Assembly (NCBI GenBank): GCA_900114405.1
Contig: FOSY01000007.1
Span: 1 to 64,000, forward strand
Direction: 5' to 3'
DNA from: Lachnospiraceae bacterium KH1T2
Lineage (GTDB): Bacteria; Bacillota; Clostridia; Lachnospirales; Lachnospiraceae
Length of the DNA stretch: 64,000 nucleotides
Part shown: positions 52,542 to 60,236 of the stretch, one piece after another
How the letters are laid out: every line of letters starts with the position of its first letter
Position numbering within the stretch: the stretch's first letter is position 1
Translations under genes and position numbers: made by a program
Notes under the pieces: model-generated
What the model was told of the DNA's origin: nothing
The model's database searches: none
The model's input: only the letters and a program-made list of their open reading frames with translations

Positions 52542-53222
52542 TCAAAAAGGATTCATCATACTAAGCTTCTGCTTACGTTCAGCAGCAAGCTCCTCAATAT
52601 TTGCACAAACCTGCGCAATCTTTTCCTGATTTCCATCTGTGATAGCACGTGAAAGTGCTTCAATTTTAGAAAGTATTTCCTGCTCTGTTTCAGCTGCGTT
52701 GGGATTACTTGCTATCTGTCCGCTCGCAAGAGCATCATATGCATGCATAACAAGCTTTCTCTGAGGGTTTGAATATTCCATTTTTCCAACAGCTGTTTTC
52801 ATCTGTGCAATGATGAATCTGAAATTCATCTGCTCTCTGGCACTTACCTGCTGCTGATCCTTTATCTGCGAATTGTGCATTATAGTAAAGAGTATAACCA
52901 CAGCATATGCTGTCAAAACGCCTAACTGCAGTAAAAAAGCTAATCTTGGGAAAAGCCAAAAAAGTTTTCTGCTGTAATTACCGGCGATCAATTGCGCAGC
53001 AAGATAAAGCGCAGTTTCTATCGAAAGCGCTGTCTTTAGCATAACCGGCTTATCATTTATCACATAAACAAGCACAACTGAAGCCAAAATCGCAGCAAGC
53101 ATTGTATATGCGTAAGTGATCCAAAATGTTATAACAAGATCTCCACCAAAAATAAATGACCAAACGTTATAGAAAAGGATCAATAAAGCCGCAATAGCAC
53201 CCTTCATAACCATTTTATTCAT
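52542..53222 (-). CDS. Membrane protein with cytoplasmic helical tail
   Basis: 226 residues: four TM helices in the first 115 residues (ALLILFYNVWSFIFGGD; TYAYTMLAAILASVVLVYVI; TALSIETALYLAAQLIAG; LAFLLQLGVLTAYAVVILFT), then a soluble helical domain (MNFRFIIAQMKTAVGKMEYS to the end) with a coiled coil. I do not recognise the family. It lies 11 nt after the SPFH gene and 34 nt before the next membrane protein, so the three probably act together at the membrane. Confidence 0.8.
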   Translation of the reverse strand: MNKMVMKGAIAALLILFYNVWSFIFGGDLVITFWITYAYTMLAAILASVVLVYVINDKPVMLKTALSIETALYLAAQLIAGNYSRKLFWLFPRLAFLLQLGVLTAYAVVILFTIMHNSQIKDQQQVSAREQMNFRFIIAQMKTAVGKMEYSNPQRKLVMHAYDALASGQIASNPNAAETEQEILSKIEALSRAITDGNQEKIAQVCANIEELAAERKQKLSMMNPF

Positions 53223-53233
53223 ATGCTCTCCTC

Positions 53234-54520
53234 TTATCCCTCGTATTTAGTTCCACAGAAACCACAGAAAGCCGATCCTTCCGGAATTTCTTTTCCACAC
53301 TGACTGCAAATACGCTTTACTGCAAGCGGTGCTCCGCAGTGTCCACAAAATTTCATTCCCGGAATCAGCTCCATACCACACTTAGGGCACAAAGGCTTTG
53401 GCTGCTCAACAGGACTTCCACAATTTCCGCAGAATTTCATTCCTTCCGGAACTACAGCATTACACTTAGGGCATATCTTCTTCTGAACTCCCGCTGCCGC
53501 AGATGCAAGCGGTGTACCATTTGCATTTCCGCTTACCATGCTGCCGACCATATTTCCAACAGTTGCGCCCATTGTAAGGCCCATTCCGGCATTCATAAAC
53601 GCACCGCCGGCACCTTCATTTCCCGCGATTGTCTTTAATGTCTCAGCATATTCCTGCCTTGCCCAGCCATTATTTCCATCCTGATCTCTGATAGACATTC
53701 TCTCATAATCAGCCTGTGCATTCTGACCTGATACATATCTGTCTGCTTCAGAAGATTCACGTCTGAGATTAAACTTAAGTCTCTCATCAGCAGCACTCTG
53801 TTCACGATTGAACATCATTTCCTGACGCTTGATTCTAAGCTCACGAATTCTTGTCATACACGGATCATCTTCCGGAACTTCTATGCTTTCGATGTAAAAA
53901 TTAACAAGCTCCATACCGTACTCATCAAGCACACCATTGAGTATCGGAAGCATTTCATCTGCAAGAGCCTTCTTTTTATTGCAGACAACAAGAACCTCTT
54001 CTTTGCTTGATGTCAGGTAACTTGCAAGTTCATCGGTGATATTCTGAACAAAAGCAGTTCTAAAATTCTTTACAATATCAGCCTCTACAGCATTAATATT
54101 AGCCGCAACAAATTTCAGGAAGAACTTCTTGGAATCCTGTACCGCTGCAGAGTATGCACCACGTGCCTGCACATGAACCTCAATCCCCCAAGTAGGGTCT
54201 ATAACACGTAATGCGGTACCTGTTCCCCATTTAAGCTCTAAATGATGAGCTTTATTAATATAATAAACTTTACAGTTATATGCACTTACTCCGCCTGAAA
54301 CAATATTAGAAACAAACTTTGTCAGGAACGGATAATTTTGTGTTGTAAGTGTATACTTTCCCGGTCCAAATACCCACTCTATGACTCCATCCTTCATAAA
54401 GAGAGCTTCTTCATATTCAGAGACTATCAGCTGTGATCCGTTATTAAAGTCCTCATAAGGCACTTTGCTGCACAGTGTATTCCCCAGCGAATTATTTTTA
54501 ATTACAGAAATAATAGGCAT
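53234..54520 (-). CDS. SPFH domain protein with three C-terminal zinc ribbons
   Basis: 428 residues of the COG4260 type (once called virion core protein). The SPFH/Band 7-like domain occupies about 25-235 (SQLIVSEYEEALFMKDGVIE, FGPGKYTLTTQNYPFL, YGMELVNFYIESIEVPED). A charged helix rich in Arg/Glu and a Gly/Ala-rich linker follow. The end has three CxxC-type zinc ribbons: CPKCNAVVPEGMKFCGNCG, CPKCGMELIPGMKFCGHCG and CSQCGKEIPEGSAFCGFCG. SPFH proteins form ring-shaped scaffolds at membranes, and relatives occur in stress-response sets. No membrane helix is obvious here; the two membrane proteins downstream may anchor it. Confidence 0.88.
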   Translation of the reverse strand: MPIISVIKNNSLGNTLCSKVPYEDFNNGSQLIVSEYEEALFMKDGVIEWVFGPGKYTLTTQNYPFLTKFVSNIVSGGVSAYNCKVYYINKAHHLELKWGTGTALRVIDPTWGIEVHVQARGAYSAAVQDSKKFFLKFVAANINAVEADIVKNFRTAFVQNITDELASYLTSSKEEVLVVCNKKKALADEMLPILNGVLDEYGMELVNFYIESIEVPEDDPCMTRIRELRIKRQEMMFNREQSAADERLKFNLRRESSEADRYVSGQNAQADYERMSIRDQDGNNGWARQEYAETLKTIAGNEGAGGAFMNAGMGLTMGATVGNMVGSMVSGNANGTPLASAAAGVQKKICPKCNAVVPEGMKFCGNCGSPVEQPKPLCPKCGMELIPGMKFCGHCGAPLAVKRICSQCGKEIPEGSAFCGFCGTKYEG

Positions 54521-54610
54521 AAATATTCCTCCTTGAATAGCATCACTTTATTATACACTAAATCAGAACATTTTATTAAAAAATACATAAATTTATAATC
54601 AATTTATAAA

Positions 54611-54650
54611 AAAATCCACATGCATAGCTTTTCCAACTACACATGCGGAT
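54611..54650 (-). terminator. Terminator of the subtilase gene
   Basis: Arms atccacatg (54614-54622) and catgcggat (54642-54650), one mismatch, with a T-run on minus beyond 54614. Confidence 0.68.
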
Positions 54651-54680
54651 CTTTTATACCATTTTAGTAAGATATGGATA

Positions 54681-57600
54681 TTATCTAAGCTCCAATACTG
54701 CACTTCCGGCATAATTATTCTTAAAATTAACTGTGACAGTATTTTCCTTGACCTCAAAGCTTTCAATATCATTCTTTGAAATCTTCTTGGTTACGTATTT
54801 CTTCACACTTGCCTCAGAAATATCCGAAGCGTTCTTTTTCCACTGTGCGAGCTCAACCTTGACCGTAACCTTCTTACCTGATTTATTTACCTTAGCACTC
54901 ACAGCCTTGGCATAAGTCACTGCACCATTGGCATTTACTGCATTTGCAGAAACTTCTCTCGCTGCGATATTTATATCAAGTCCACTAAGAGCACTCTTCT
55001 TAAGCACTGTTCCATCCTTGAACCTGACTTTTGTAAGAGTGACCTTGCCGGCTTTTTTAGCATTCTTTACAGCTATAGACTTGATCTCCTTTACATTTCC
55101 GGCATCATCCTTAAATGTAAGGCAATCCTTAAGTGAGTTCTTAAGACTTCTGCCGTTAAATGTGAGCACAGACTGATTATACTCAACCTTATATGCTGTA
55201 TCACCTATCTTTACTTCACCTGCTGAAACTGTCCATCCTGCTGCAGATGCATTTGCAGAATTTCTTGAAACCTCTGACACAGCCTCGTTTCCGGATATTG
55301 CCTCATTCTCTGAAGGAGTCACATTGCCTGAAATTGTCTCATTTCCTGAAGGCGTTCCATTGCCTGAAGGTGTTTCGTTGCCTGAAGGTGTTTCGTTGCC
55401 TGAAGGTGTTTCGTTACCTGAAGGCGTACCTCCCTCAGTAGTACCATCGGCAGCTGGTGCAAGCTTTTCTGCAAAGGCTGCAAAATCTACAAGCCCATAA
55501 CCATAGGCATTGTCATATCCTTCATCGCCTTTATCCTGACTTGTCTCGATAAGTACGTCTCTGAACTCATCCACAGTCATATTTGCACTTACCTGCTTAG
55601 CTGCTGCAGCCATAGCCGCAACCACCGGTGACGCATAAGATGTTCCTGACTTAACAGAGCATCTATAACCTCTTGCACTGATTCCAAGGCTTACTACCTG
55701 CTGTCCCGGAGCTGCCACGTCGAGTTTATCATTCTTTGTAGAATTTGCTCTGATAGTGCCAGTGCTGTCCACAGCGCCTACACTTATCACATCATCATAA
55801 GAAGCCGGATAAATATAATCATCACTTACACTGCATGCTGTACCTGAGTTACCTGATGCAGCAAGGACTATTACGCCCTTTTCTTTAGCATACTTGATCG
55901 CATCCTGAAGTTCTTCTGTATCCACAAGACTGATACTTGTCGTGATGACATCTGCTCCATAAGTATCAATTGCATCTCTGATTATCTGCGCAAATTTGAT
56001 ACTTGTATCTTCAGTAAATGCAGAACTGCATCTAAGAGGTATAAGGTCAGCCTTGCTCAAAAGTCCTGCGATACCGACATTATTATCACGAATCGCTCCA
56101 ATGATGCCTGCAACCATAGTTCCATGACCAAGCTCATCGACCAAAGCCTCACTGTTTGCACTCTGTGTGTCATTCATCGGGCAGTCATTCACATAGTCAT
56201 ACCCTGCAAGGATGTGGCTATAGTCAAGATCAGCGGAATTACCGATAAGACCGCTGTCTATAACTGCGATCTTTACGCCTTCGCCTGTGAGGCCATGCTC
56301 TGCAAGTGCATTTGCACTAATATTTTTATAATATTTGCTCTGCAGATTCCAGTAAGTATCATTAAGTGTAGTATCAAGAGCTTCTTTCTTATTTTCCTCT
56401 GCACTTTCCTCTATCTCGATCTCAAAGCCAAATATATCTGCAATTTCGTAAAGCTTATCTGCATTAGTCACAAACTCCCTTTCATAATCAGTAAGGGAAG
56501 TATAGTAGTTAATTGCTGCTAATACATTATTTACATTTCCTGTTGTAGAAGTATTCTTAGCTGTGTAGCCTTCGATCTTTGTTATCGCATTGATCGCAGT
56601 CTGTGCCGAAGCCTTCGCAAGAGCCTGAGTAACACCTGACTTGATACCTGCTGAACTGAGTGTAGCGCCTGAAACTGCATCTACTTCAACTGACTGCTGG
56701 TTAACTATAGTATCATAAAGCACTGAAGCCTTCGCATAATTATCTGGCGTTTCACTCTGAGATGTACAAACCACCGATGAGATCATATTATTGGCAACAG
56801 TAACTTCAAATTTCATTACACCGCCGCGTCCTGTACCTTCACCGGTATAAGTTCCATTCGCCCATGTCACACCGCTGAGTGTTGACGATGCCTTAGACTC
56901 GGTATACGCTGCCTCGTAATAGTTTGTACACATTACAAAAGCATCGTATGGATTAGTTGAGCTTGCCGCCTGTCCATGCCAGCTCCATGAAGGAGTTCCA
57001 TACTGGCCGCTCGACTGACCTACAACTGTCACCTCAGTTTCATTCTCTCTGAAAATGACATCGTAAATCCAGTCTCCGGCTGTTGTTCCATAATTCTTCG
57101 CCCATAAAACATTATTATCCGCATCGCACTTGACGATCACACCATCATTTGAGCCATAATTGTCCCAATCAAAGCCTTTTGAAAGAAGATCACCCTCAAT
57201 CAACGTTGTATTTGACGTTCCATAAAGCACATAACCGCCATCAGAAGTTGCCTTAACGCCTTCAAGCTGAGTTCCGTTATTGGCTGTAAGACTTCCTGAA
57301 AGTCCATCTACAGTACCGATATTCTGAGCATACTCTACTTCGCTCAAGTCAGCAGAATATCTTACAACTACAACATCAGTAGAGCCATAGCATTTCCACG
57401 CTTCATCAGTAGTCGCATCATTAGTTGTAACGCCTGTTACTACAAAACTTCCGTCTTTAAGCGTATCAATACCCAGATACTCTGACTTACTGCGCAGGAT
57501 ACTTTCTGTGGCAGCCGGTGTAGCTGTTCCGGCAGTTTTGTGTGCCATAAGCTCACCATTTTCACCATTCCACTTAGAAATAACTGCATTTTGGTTATAC

Positions 57601-58547
57601 TTTGAAACGTTAGCAACACCAACTGTAACAAAGTTTCCCTCTGCATCCTCTGTTACGCCACTAAACTTCTGTGAAATTGATGAATACTTAGGATCAGCAG
57701 CACCATCCTCGGTTGCACCGATACTTTCCAATGAAGTGAACTGCATATTTATATCTTTATCAAACTTCATCAATACGCCGTTAAAGCCCTTACTTGATGC
57801 ACGCTTAGCATTTACTGACTCAATTTTTCCATCTACTCCCTGCCATGCCTGAGTCACTTTAGTAAAGCTGTTTTCACTGCTCGTCCTCTCAAGAATATAT
57901 CCGTCACTACCTGCTGCATAACCTACTGCAGCAAAGCCTCCGTCCTTAGTAGCAACTACATCTCTGAATTCATAACCGCCCTGAATAGCATACTCCGTGT
58001 AATCGCTTGGATCATCCGGATTTATAACTACGATTTCCATCGCTACAGTAGTGCTCTCCGGGTCTCTTGCACGTCCTACAGCAACGATTCTTCCGTCTTC
58101 CAAAACATCTACTGCAAGGAAGTATGATACTCCCACTCTCGAAGCTGTCCAAACCCAGTCTACATCATGCTTTTCGTCATATCTCACGATCAACGCTTCG
58201 TTATATGAATGTCTGGATTTTCCATAACTGTCATTTGCGCTGAAAGTCCATTCCGGATCGCTGCTTTCACCAAATGTATAACCTACTGCAACAAATGCGG
58301 ACTCCTCTTCGCCATTCTTTGTCTTTAGATAAGCTGCACCCTCAAACTTATCCTCATACAATCCGCCATAGCTCTTGGCTGACTTAAAATTCAGCTCATT
58401 CGAAAACTTCGAAACTGTCGCCGATGACACAGCATCTGTGCCCTTGACCTCTTCTGCACTTACGTAAATTCCATTAGTCATTAGATTTCCAAAAACCATG
58501 CTGACTGAAAGGAATGCACAAAGGGTCTTCTTAAAACTTTTTTTCAT
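54681..58547 (-). CDS. Secreted subtilase with FMN-binding domain
   Basis: Extracellular protein of 1288 residues. Signal peptide 1-31 (KKSFKKTLCAFLSVSMVFGN...VSA). Residues 60-545 have repeated blades (LAVDVLEDGRIVAVG, DVVATKDGGFAAVG, GVTEDAEGNFVTVG, GVKATSDGGYVLYG), probably a beta-propeller. Residues 555-650 are an FMN-binding domain with DAVSGATLSS, where T629 is the expected site of covalent FMN attachment by an ApbE transferase. The S8 protease domain (about 750-1025) has D764 (AVIDSG), H808 (GHGTMVAG), oxyanion N900 and S970 (SGTSYASP). A linker repeats TPSGNE several times, then a C-terminal domain like that of the 29794-33663 protein. Single gene. A flavin-carrying subtilase is an unusual combination. 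Confidence 0.92.
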   Translation of the reverse strand: MKKSFKKTLCAFLSVSMVFGNLMTNGIYVSAEEVKGTDAVSSATVSKFSNELNFKSAKSYGGLYEDKFEGAAYLKTKNGEEESAFVAVGYTFGESSDPEWTFSANDSYGKSRHSYNEALIVRYDEKHDVDWVWTASRVGVSYFLAVDVLEDGRIVAVGRARDPESTTVAMEIVVINPDDPSDYTEYAIQGGYEFRDVVATKDGGFAAVGYAAGSDGYILERTSSENSFTKVTQAWQGVDGKIESVNAKRASSKGFNGVLMKFDKDINMQFTSLESIGATEDGAADPKYSSISQKFSGVTEDAEGNFVTVGVANVSKYNQNAVISKWNGENGELMAHKTAGTATPAATESILRSKSEYLGIDTLKDGSFVVTGVTTNDATTDEAWKCYGSTDVVVVRYSADLSEVEYAQNIGTVDGLSGSLTANNGTQLEGVKATSDGGYVLYGTSNTTLIEGDLLSKGFDWDNYGSNDGVIVKCDADNNVLWAKNYGTTAGDWIYDVIFRENETEVTVVGQSSGQYGTPSWSWHGQAASSTNPYDAFVMCTNYYEAAYTESKASSTLSGVTWANGTYTGEGTGRGGVMKFEVTVANNMISSVVCTSQSETPDNYAKASVLYDTIVNQQSVEVDAVSGATLSSAGIKSGVTQALAKASAQTAINAITKIEGYTAKNTSTTGNVNNVLAAINYYTSLTDYEREFVTNADKLYEIADIFGFEIEIEESAEENKKEALDTTLNDTYWNLQSKYYKNISANALAEHGLTGEGVKIAVIDSGLIGNSADLDYSHILAGYDYVNDCPMNDTQSANSEALVDELGHGTMVAGIIGAIRDNNVGIAGLLSKADLIPLRCSSAFTEDTSIKFAQIIRDAIDTYGADVITTSISLVDTEELQDAIKYAKEKGVIVLAASGNSGTACSVSDDYIYPASYDDVISVGAVDSTGTIRANSTKNDKLDVAAPGQQVVSLGISARGYRCSVKSGTSYASPVVAAMAAAAKQVSANMTVDEFRDVLIETSQDKGDEGYDNAYGYGLVDFAAFAEKLAPAADGTTEGGTPSGNETPSGNETPSGNETPSGNGTPSGNETISGNVTPSENEAISGNEAVSEVSRNSANASAAGWTVSAGEVKIGDTAYKVEYNQSVLTFNGRSLKNSLKDCLTFKDDAGNVKEIKSIAVKNAKKAGKVTLTKVRFKDGTVLKKSALSGLDINIAAREVSANAVNANGAVTYAKAVSAKVNKSGKKVTVKVELAQWKKNASDISEASVKKYVTKKISKNDIESFEVKENTVTVNFKNNYAGSAVLELR

Positions 58548-58784
58548 GATACTTTTCCTCTCTGTGTATCCACATTTGTTATCAATTGCTATCTACTTAT
58601 AACGGTATTCCTTTTAATTCACTACATTTAATCGTGAAGAATTCACTCGTCCAAGTTAGCAATCAGCAACATGATTTTTTCATGGATTTAATGAAAATGC
58701 AATTCATTTTTTTGTACACAAAATACCAGATAAAAATAAAAATTGTATGAAAAGCCTTAAAATACGCTAAAATCCCACAAAAAT
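58548..58784. other. Upstream region of the subtilase gene
   Basis: About 240 bases, AT-rich, without a gene. It must hold the subtilase promoter. No riboswitch or repeat recognised. Confidence 0.4.
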
Positions 58785-58825
58785 AAGCTTGCTGTATTGA
58801 TAATTTTTCTCAATACAGCAAGCTT
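58785..58825. terminator. Strong intrinsic terminator
   Basis: A perfect 16-bp stem, aagcttgctgtattga (58785-58800) with tcaatacagcaagctt (58810-58825), followed by TATTTTTAT. It lies downstream of the 58870 fragment on minus. Confidence 0.85.
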
Positions 58826-58869
58826 TATTTTTATATTTCACTGTTAATATTTACGATTTATGCTTAGAT

Positions 58870-59127
58870 TTATATATCTCCCCATAAATCTACAAATTCC
58901 TTGAATCTAGGTAATTTTATCATCAAATATCCTCTTTTTTCACCATCAATTATATGTTTATTCATAAGCCTTGCTCTTAACACAGAATATGAATTGCTAT
59001 TATTCATATAGTTTTTGACTTCTTCCGCTTTTCCATCTTTAGTCCTGCATATACAACGGATAAAGTCCTTTTTCTTTTTTCCTAAAGTATAAAGAACCAA
59101 GTACCTGATATGCATATGCATACTCAT
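58870..59127 (-). pseudogene. Remnant resembling the C-terminal end of an ATPase-type protein
   Basis: Frame of 85 codons. The end, LMNKHIIDGEKRGYLMIKLP followed by RFKEFVDLW, resembles the winged-helix tail of AAA-type ATPases found on archaeal-like defence or mobile islands, in which xKGIIxxxxRGxLxFxLPxFxEYV is common. The N-terminal part (MSMHMHIRYLVLYTL) has no such match and no good ribosome binding site, so this is probably a 5'-truncated leftover. The identification is from memory of the motif. Confidence 0.4.
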
Positions 59128-59134
59128 TTGTCAA

Positions 59135-59341
59135 TCAGCGATTTCCCTCAGACACTACTCTGTGTGTAATGCTGTTTTTTAAGTTTCCAGTATCTACTCT
59201 ACGAGTATTATTTTCTAACTCCTCTACCGCTTCACCCTGCAAATGGATGCCGATTCCTTCAAGTGCCGCATTGATCGATGCCTGCGTCGACCTCTTAACC
59301 TGATCAACATTATCCGTCAGTTTGAAACTTACTGTCTGCAT
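59135..59341 (-). pseudogene. Truncated phage HK97-gp10-like protein
   Basis: 68 residues from an ATG at 59341 preceded by GGGGG (6 nt): MQTVSFKLTDNVDQVKRSTQ to THRVVSEGNR. The motif EELENNTRRVDTGNLKNSIT is characteristic of the HK97 gp10 / minor tail component family, which is normally twice this length. It therefore stops early, just after the motif. No other phage structural genes are nearby, so this is a prophage remnant. It may still be translated. Confidence 0.55.
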
Positions 59342-59367
59342 GGAATTCCCCCTTTCATAAAATAAAA

Positions 59368-59399
59368 TGTGGCAAGACCTCTGCAAAGGCCTTGCCACA
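59368..59399 (-). terminator. Terminator just upstream of the gp10-like remnant
   Basis: Stem tgtggcaag (59368-59376) with cttgccaca (59391-59399), plus an inner cct/agg, followed on minus by TTTTATTTTAT. It would stop transcription entering the remnant from upstream. Confidence 0.65.
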
Positions 59400-59500
59400 A
59401 GCATGCTATAATGCACTAACTCTTCCAAAGAAACACTAACATAAAAATAGAATTATAGCAAAGTATGAACTTTTTATTGTCTATTAAGAGATAAGTGTGG

Positions 59501-59646
59501 GTAACAGTTCACACGTAAACGGAGCACTACGCTGCGGAGTTTACGACCAAGAAAGATGAAAAGCCATTGGATTTTGCTCATCGCCGGAGGCGATTTAATT
59601 GGCAAAATCCGTTACGTGAGCGAGCTAGAAGCGAGTGAACAGTAAC
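59501..59646. mobile_element. MITE, copy 2 (146 bp)
   Basis: Ends gtaacagttcac and gtgaacagtaac, with the 8-bp duplication aagtgtgg on both sides (59493-59500 and 59647-59654). It shares inner blocks with copy 1 (gcactacgctgcg, ggcaaaa.ccgttac, gcgagc, aagcgagtgaacagtaac) but is diverged. It has an inner hairpin tcgcc-gga-ggcga and no ORF. It lies within the promoter of the small toxin gene. Confidence 0.87.
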
Positions 59647-59654
59647 AAGTGTGG

Positions 59655-59660
59655 TAGAAT
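59655..59660 (+). promoter_or_regulatory. Extended -10 of the toxin gene, cut off from its -35
   Basis: TGG-TAGAAT, an extended -10 (TGn). Removing the MITE and one target duplication puts TTGTCT 18 bases upstream, a fair -35. In the present sequence the -35 position falls in the MITE end and reads poorly. Confidence 0.5.
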
Positions 59661-59707
59661 ACCCGAGGTGGTAGCGGCTCCCTTGAAATAATAGGGAAAG
59701 GAACGTG

Positions 59708-59803
59708 ATGCCTATGAATATTCAGGACATTGTAGCTTTGGCTATGCTTGCCTTGAAATTTATAAGGCTCATTCTCGAAATAATAAAAATTAAGAGAAAA
59801 TAA
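59708..59803 (+). CDS. Small hydrophobic peptide, probable type I toxin (31 aa)
   Basis: Codes for MPMNIQDIVALAMLALKFIR followed by LILEIIKIKRK: one hydrophobic helix and a basic tail, the form of TxpA/Fst/holin-like type I toxins that insert into the cell membrane. A ribosome binding site (GGAAAGGAA) lies 4-5 nt before the ATG, and its upstream part can pair with ctccctt in the leader. The gene ends at a bidirectional terminator, and an antisense promoter faces it. These features together, rather than sequence identity to a named toxin, support the call. Too short for ordinary gene callers. Confidence 0.68.
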   Translation: MPMNIQDIVALAMLALKFIRLILEIIKIKRK

Positions 59804-59839
59804 AAACCGCTCCGACCCTGGAAAGTTCGAGCGGTTTTT
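59802..59839. terminator. Bidirectional terminator shared by toxin and antisense RNA
   Basis: Stem aaaaaccgctc (59802-59812) with gagcggttttt (59829-59839). A-run and T-run make it work in both directions. Confidence 0.85.
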
Positions 59840-59872
59840 AATCGTCTAACTCAAGGGGTATCGCTACCATCC
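59802..59872 (-). ncRNA. Probable antitoxin antisense RNA
   Basis: On minus, an extended -10 (TGA-TATTAT, 59879-59887) with a weak -35 TTTTCA 17 bases further up would start an RNA near 59872 that runs convergently into the shared terminator, about 70 nt. It overlaps the 3' end of the toxin mRNA. Its 5' end (GGATGGTAGCGATACCCC) resembles the predicted 5' end of the toxin mRNA (GGTGGTAGCGGCTCCC). Start and size are predictions. Confidence 0.5.
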
Positions 59873-60012
59873 TTGATAATAATATCACACTGATTTTCTT
59901 GTGAAAATGGAATATAAGTGGACTTTTAGTGGAATATTAGTGGAAAATAACTGCCGGCGCAAGTTTTATTTTTGTCTCCGTTATTATGATGTCAGGGTCA
60001 AAAGGTCAAAAT

Positions 60013-60043
60013 CCGATTGTGCTTGCACAAAGAGGATTGAAAC
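60013..60043 (+). repeat. Single CRISPR-repeat-like sequence
   Basis: Contains the dyad ttgtgc-tt-gcacaa (60017-60030) followed by agaggattgaaac (60031-60043). A central dyad with a 3' ATTGAAAC is the usual look of CRISPR repeats. Only one copy is present and no cas gene is in the window, so it is not an array. Confidence 0.3.
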
Positions 60044-60100
60044 CTTGGGACCCGCAAAACACGAGCAAGTATCGTTATTACGCGGAATGTGAGTGTTTTA

Positions 60101-60134
60101 GGATTGCGGGAATTGCGTAGCAATGAAGCAATCC
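60101..60134. repeat. Nested hairpin with GTA triloop
   Basis: Outer arms ggattgc (60101-60107) and gcaatcc (60128-60134), inner attgc-gta-gcaat (60112-60124). The rest of 59876-60236 has imperfect hairpins near 60146-60176 and aatttgcagca-cac-tgctgcaaatt near 60199-60223, and no supported gene. Confidence 0.5.
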
Positions 60135-60236
60135 ATGACATCAGTAAGGGGCAAAATTTACTTTTGGCCCTTACATCTTATTATTACTCATCTCCATAAT
60201 TTGCAGCACACTGCTGCAAATTTATCTTTGCGTCTG

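Noticed and set aside
55193..55441. Plus-strand Leu/Lys/Cys repeat frame
   Set aside because: It is the antisense reading of the TPSGNE repeats in the subtilase linker.
60013..60043. A CRISPR array
   Set aside because: Only one repeat-like unit is present, with no second copy at spacer distance and no cas genes.
59901..60092. 63-codon plus-strand frame after the toxin locus
   Set aside because: It has no ribosome binding site, overlaps the antisense promoter and the CRISPR-repeat-like sequence, and its Cys/Arg-rich composition looks like non-coding DNA read in frame.
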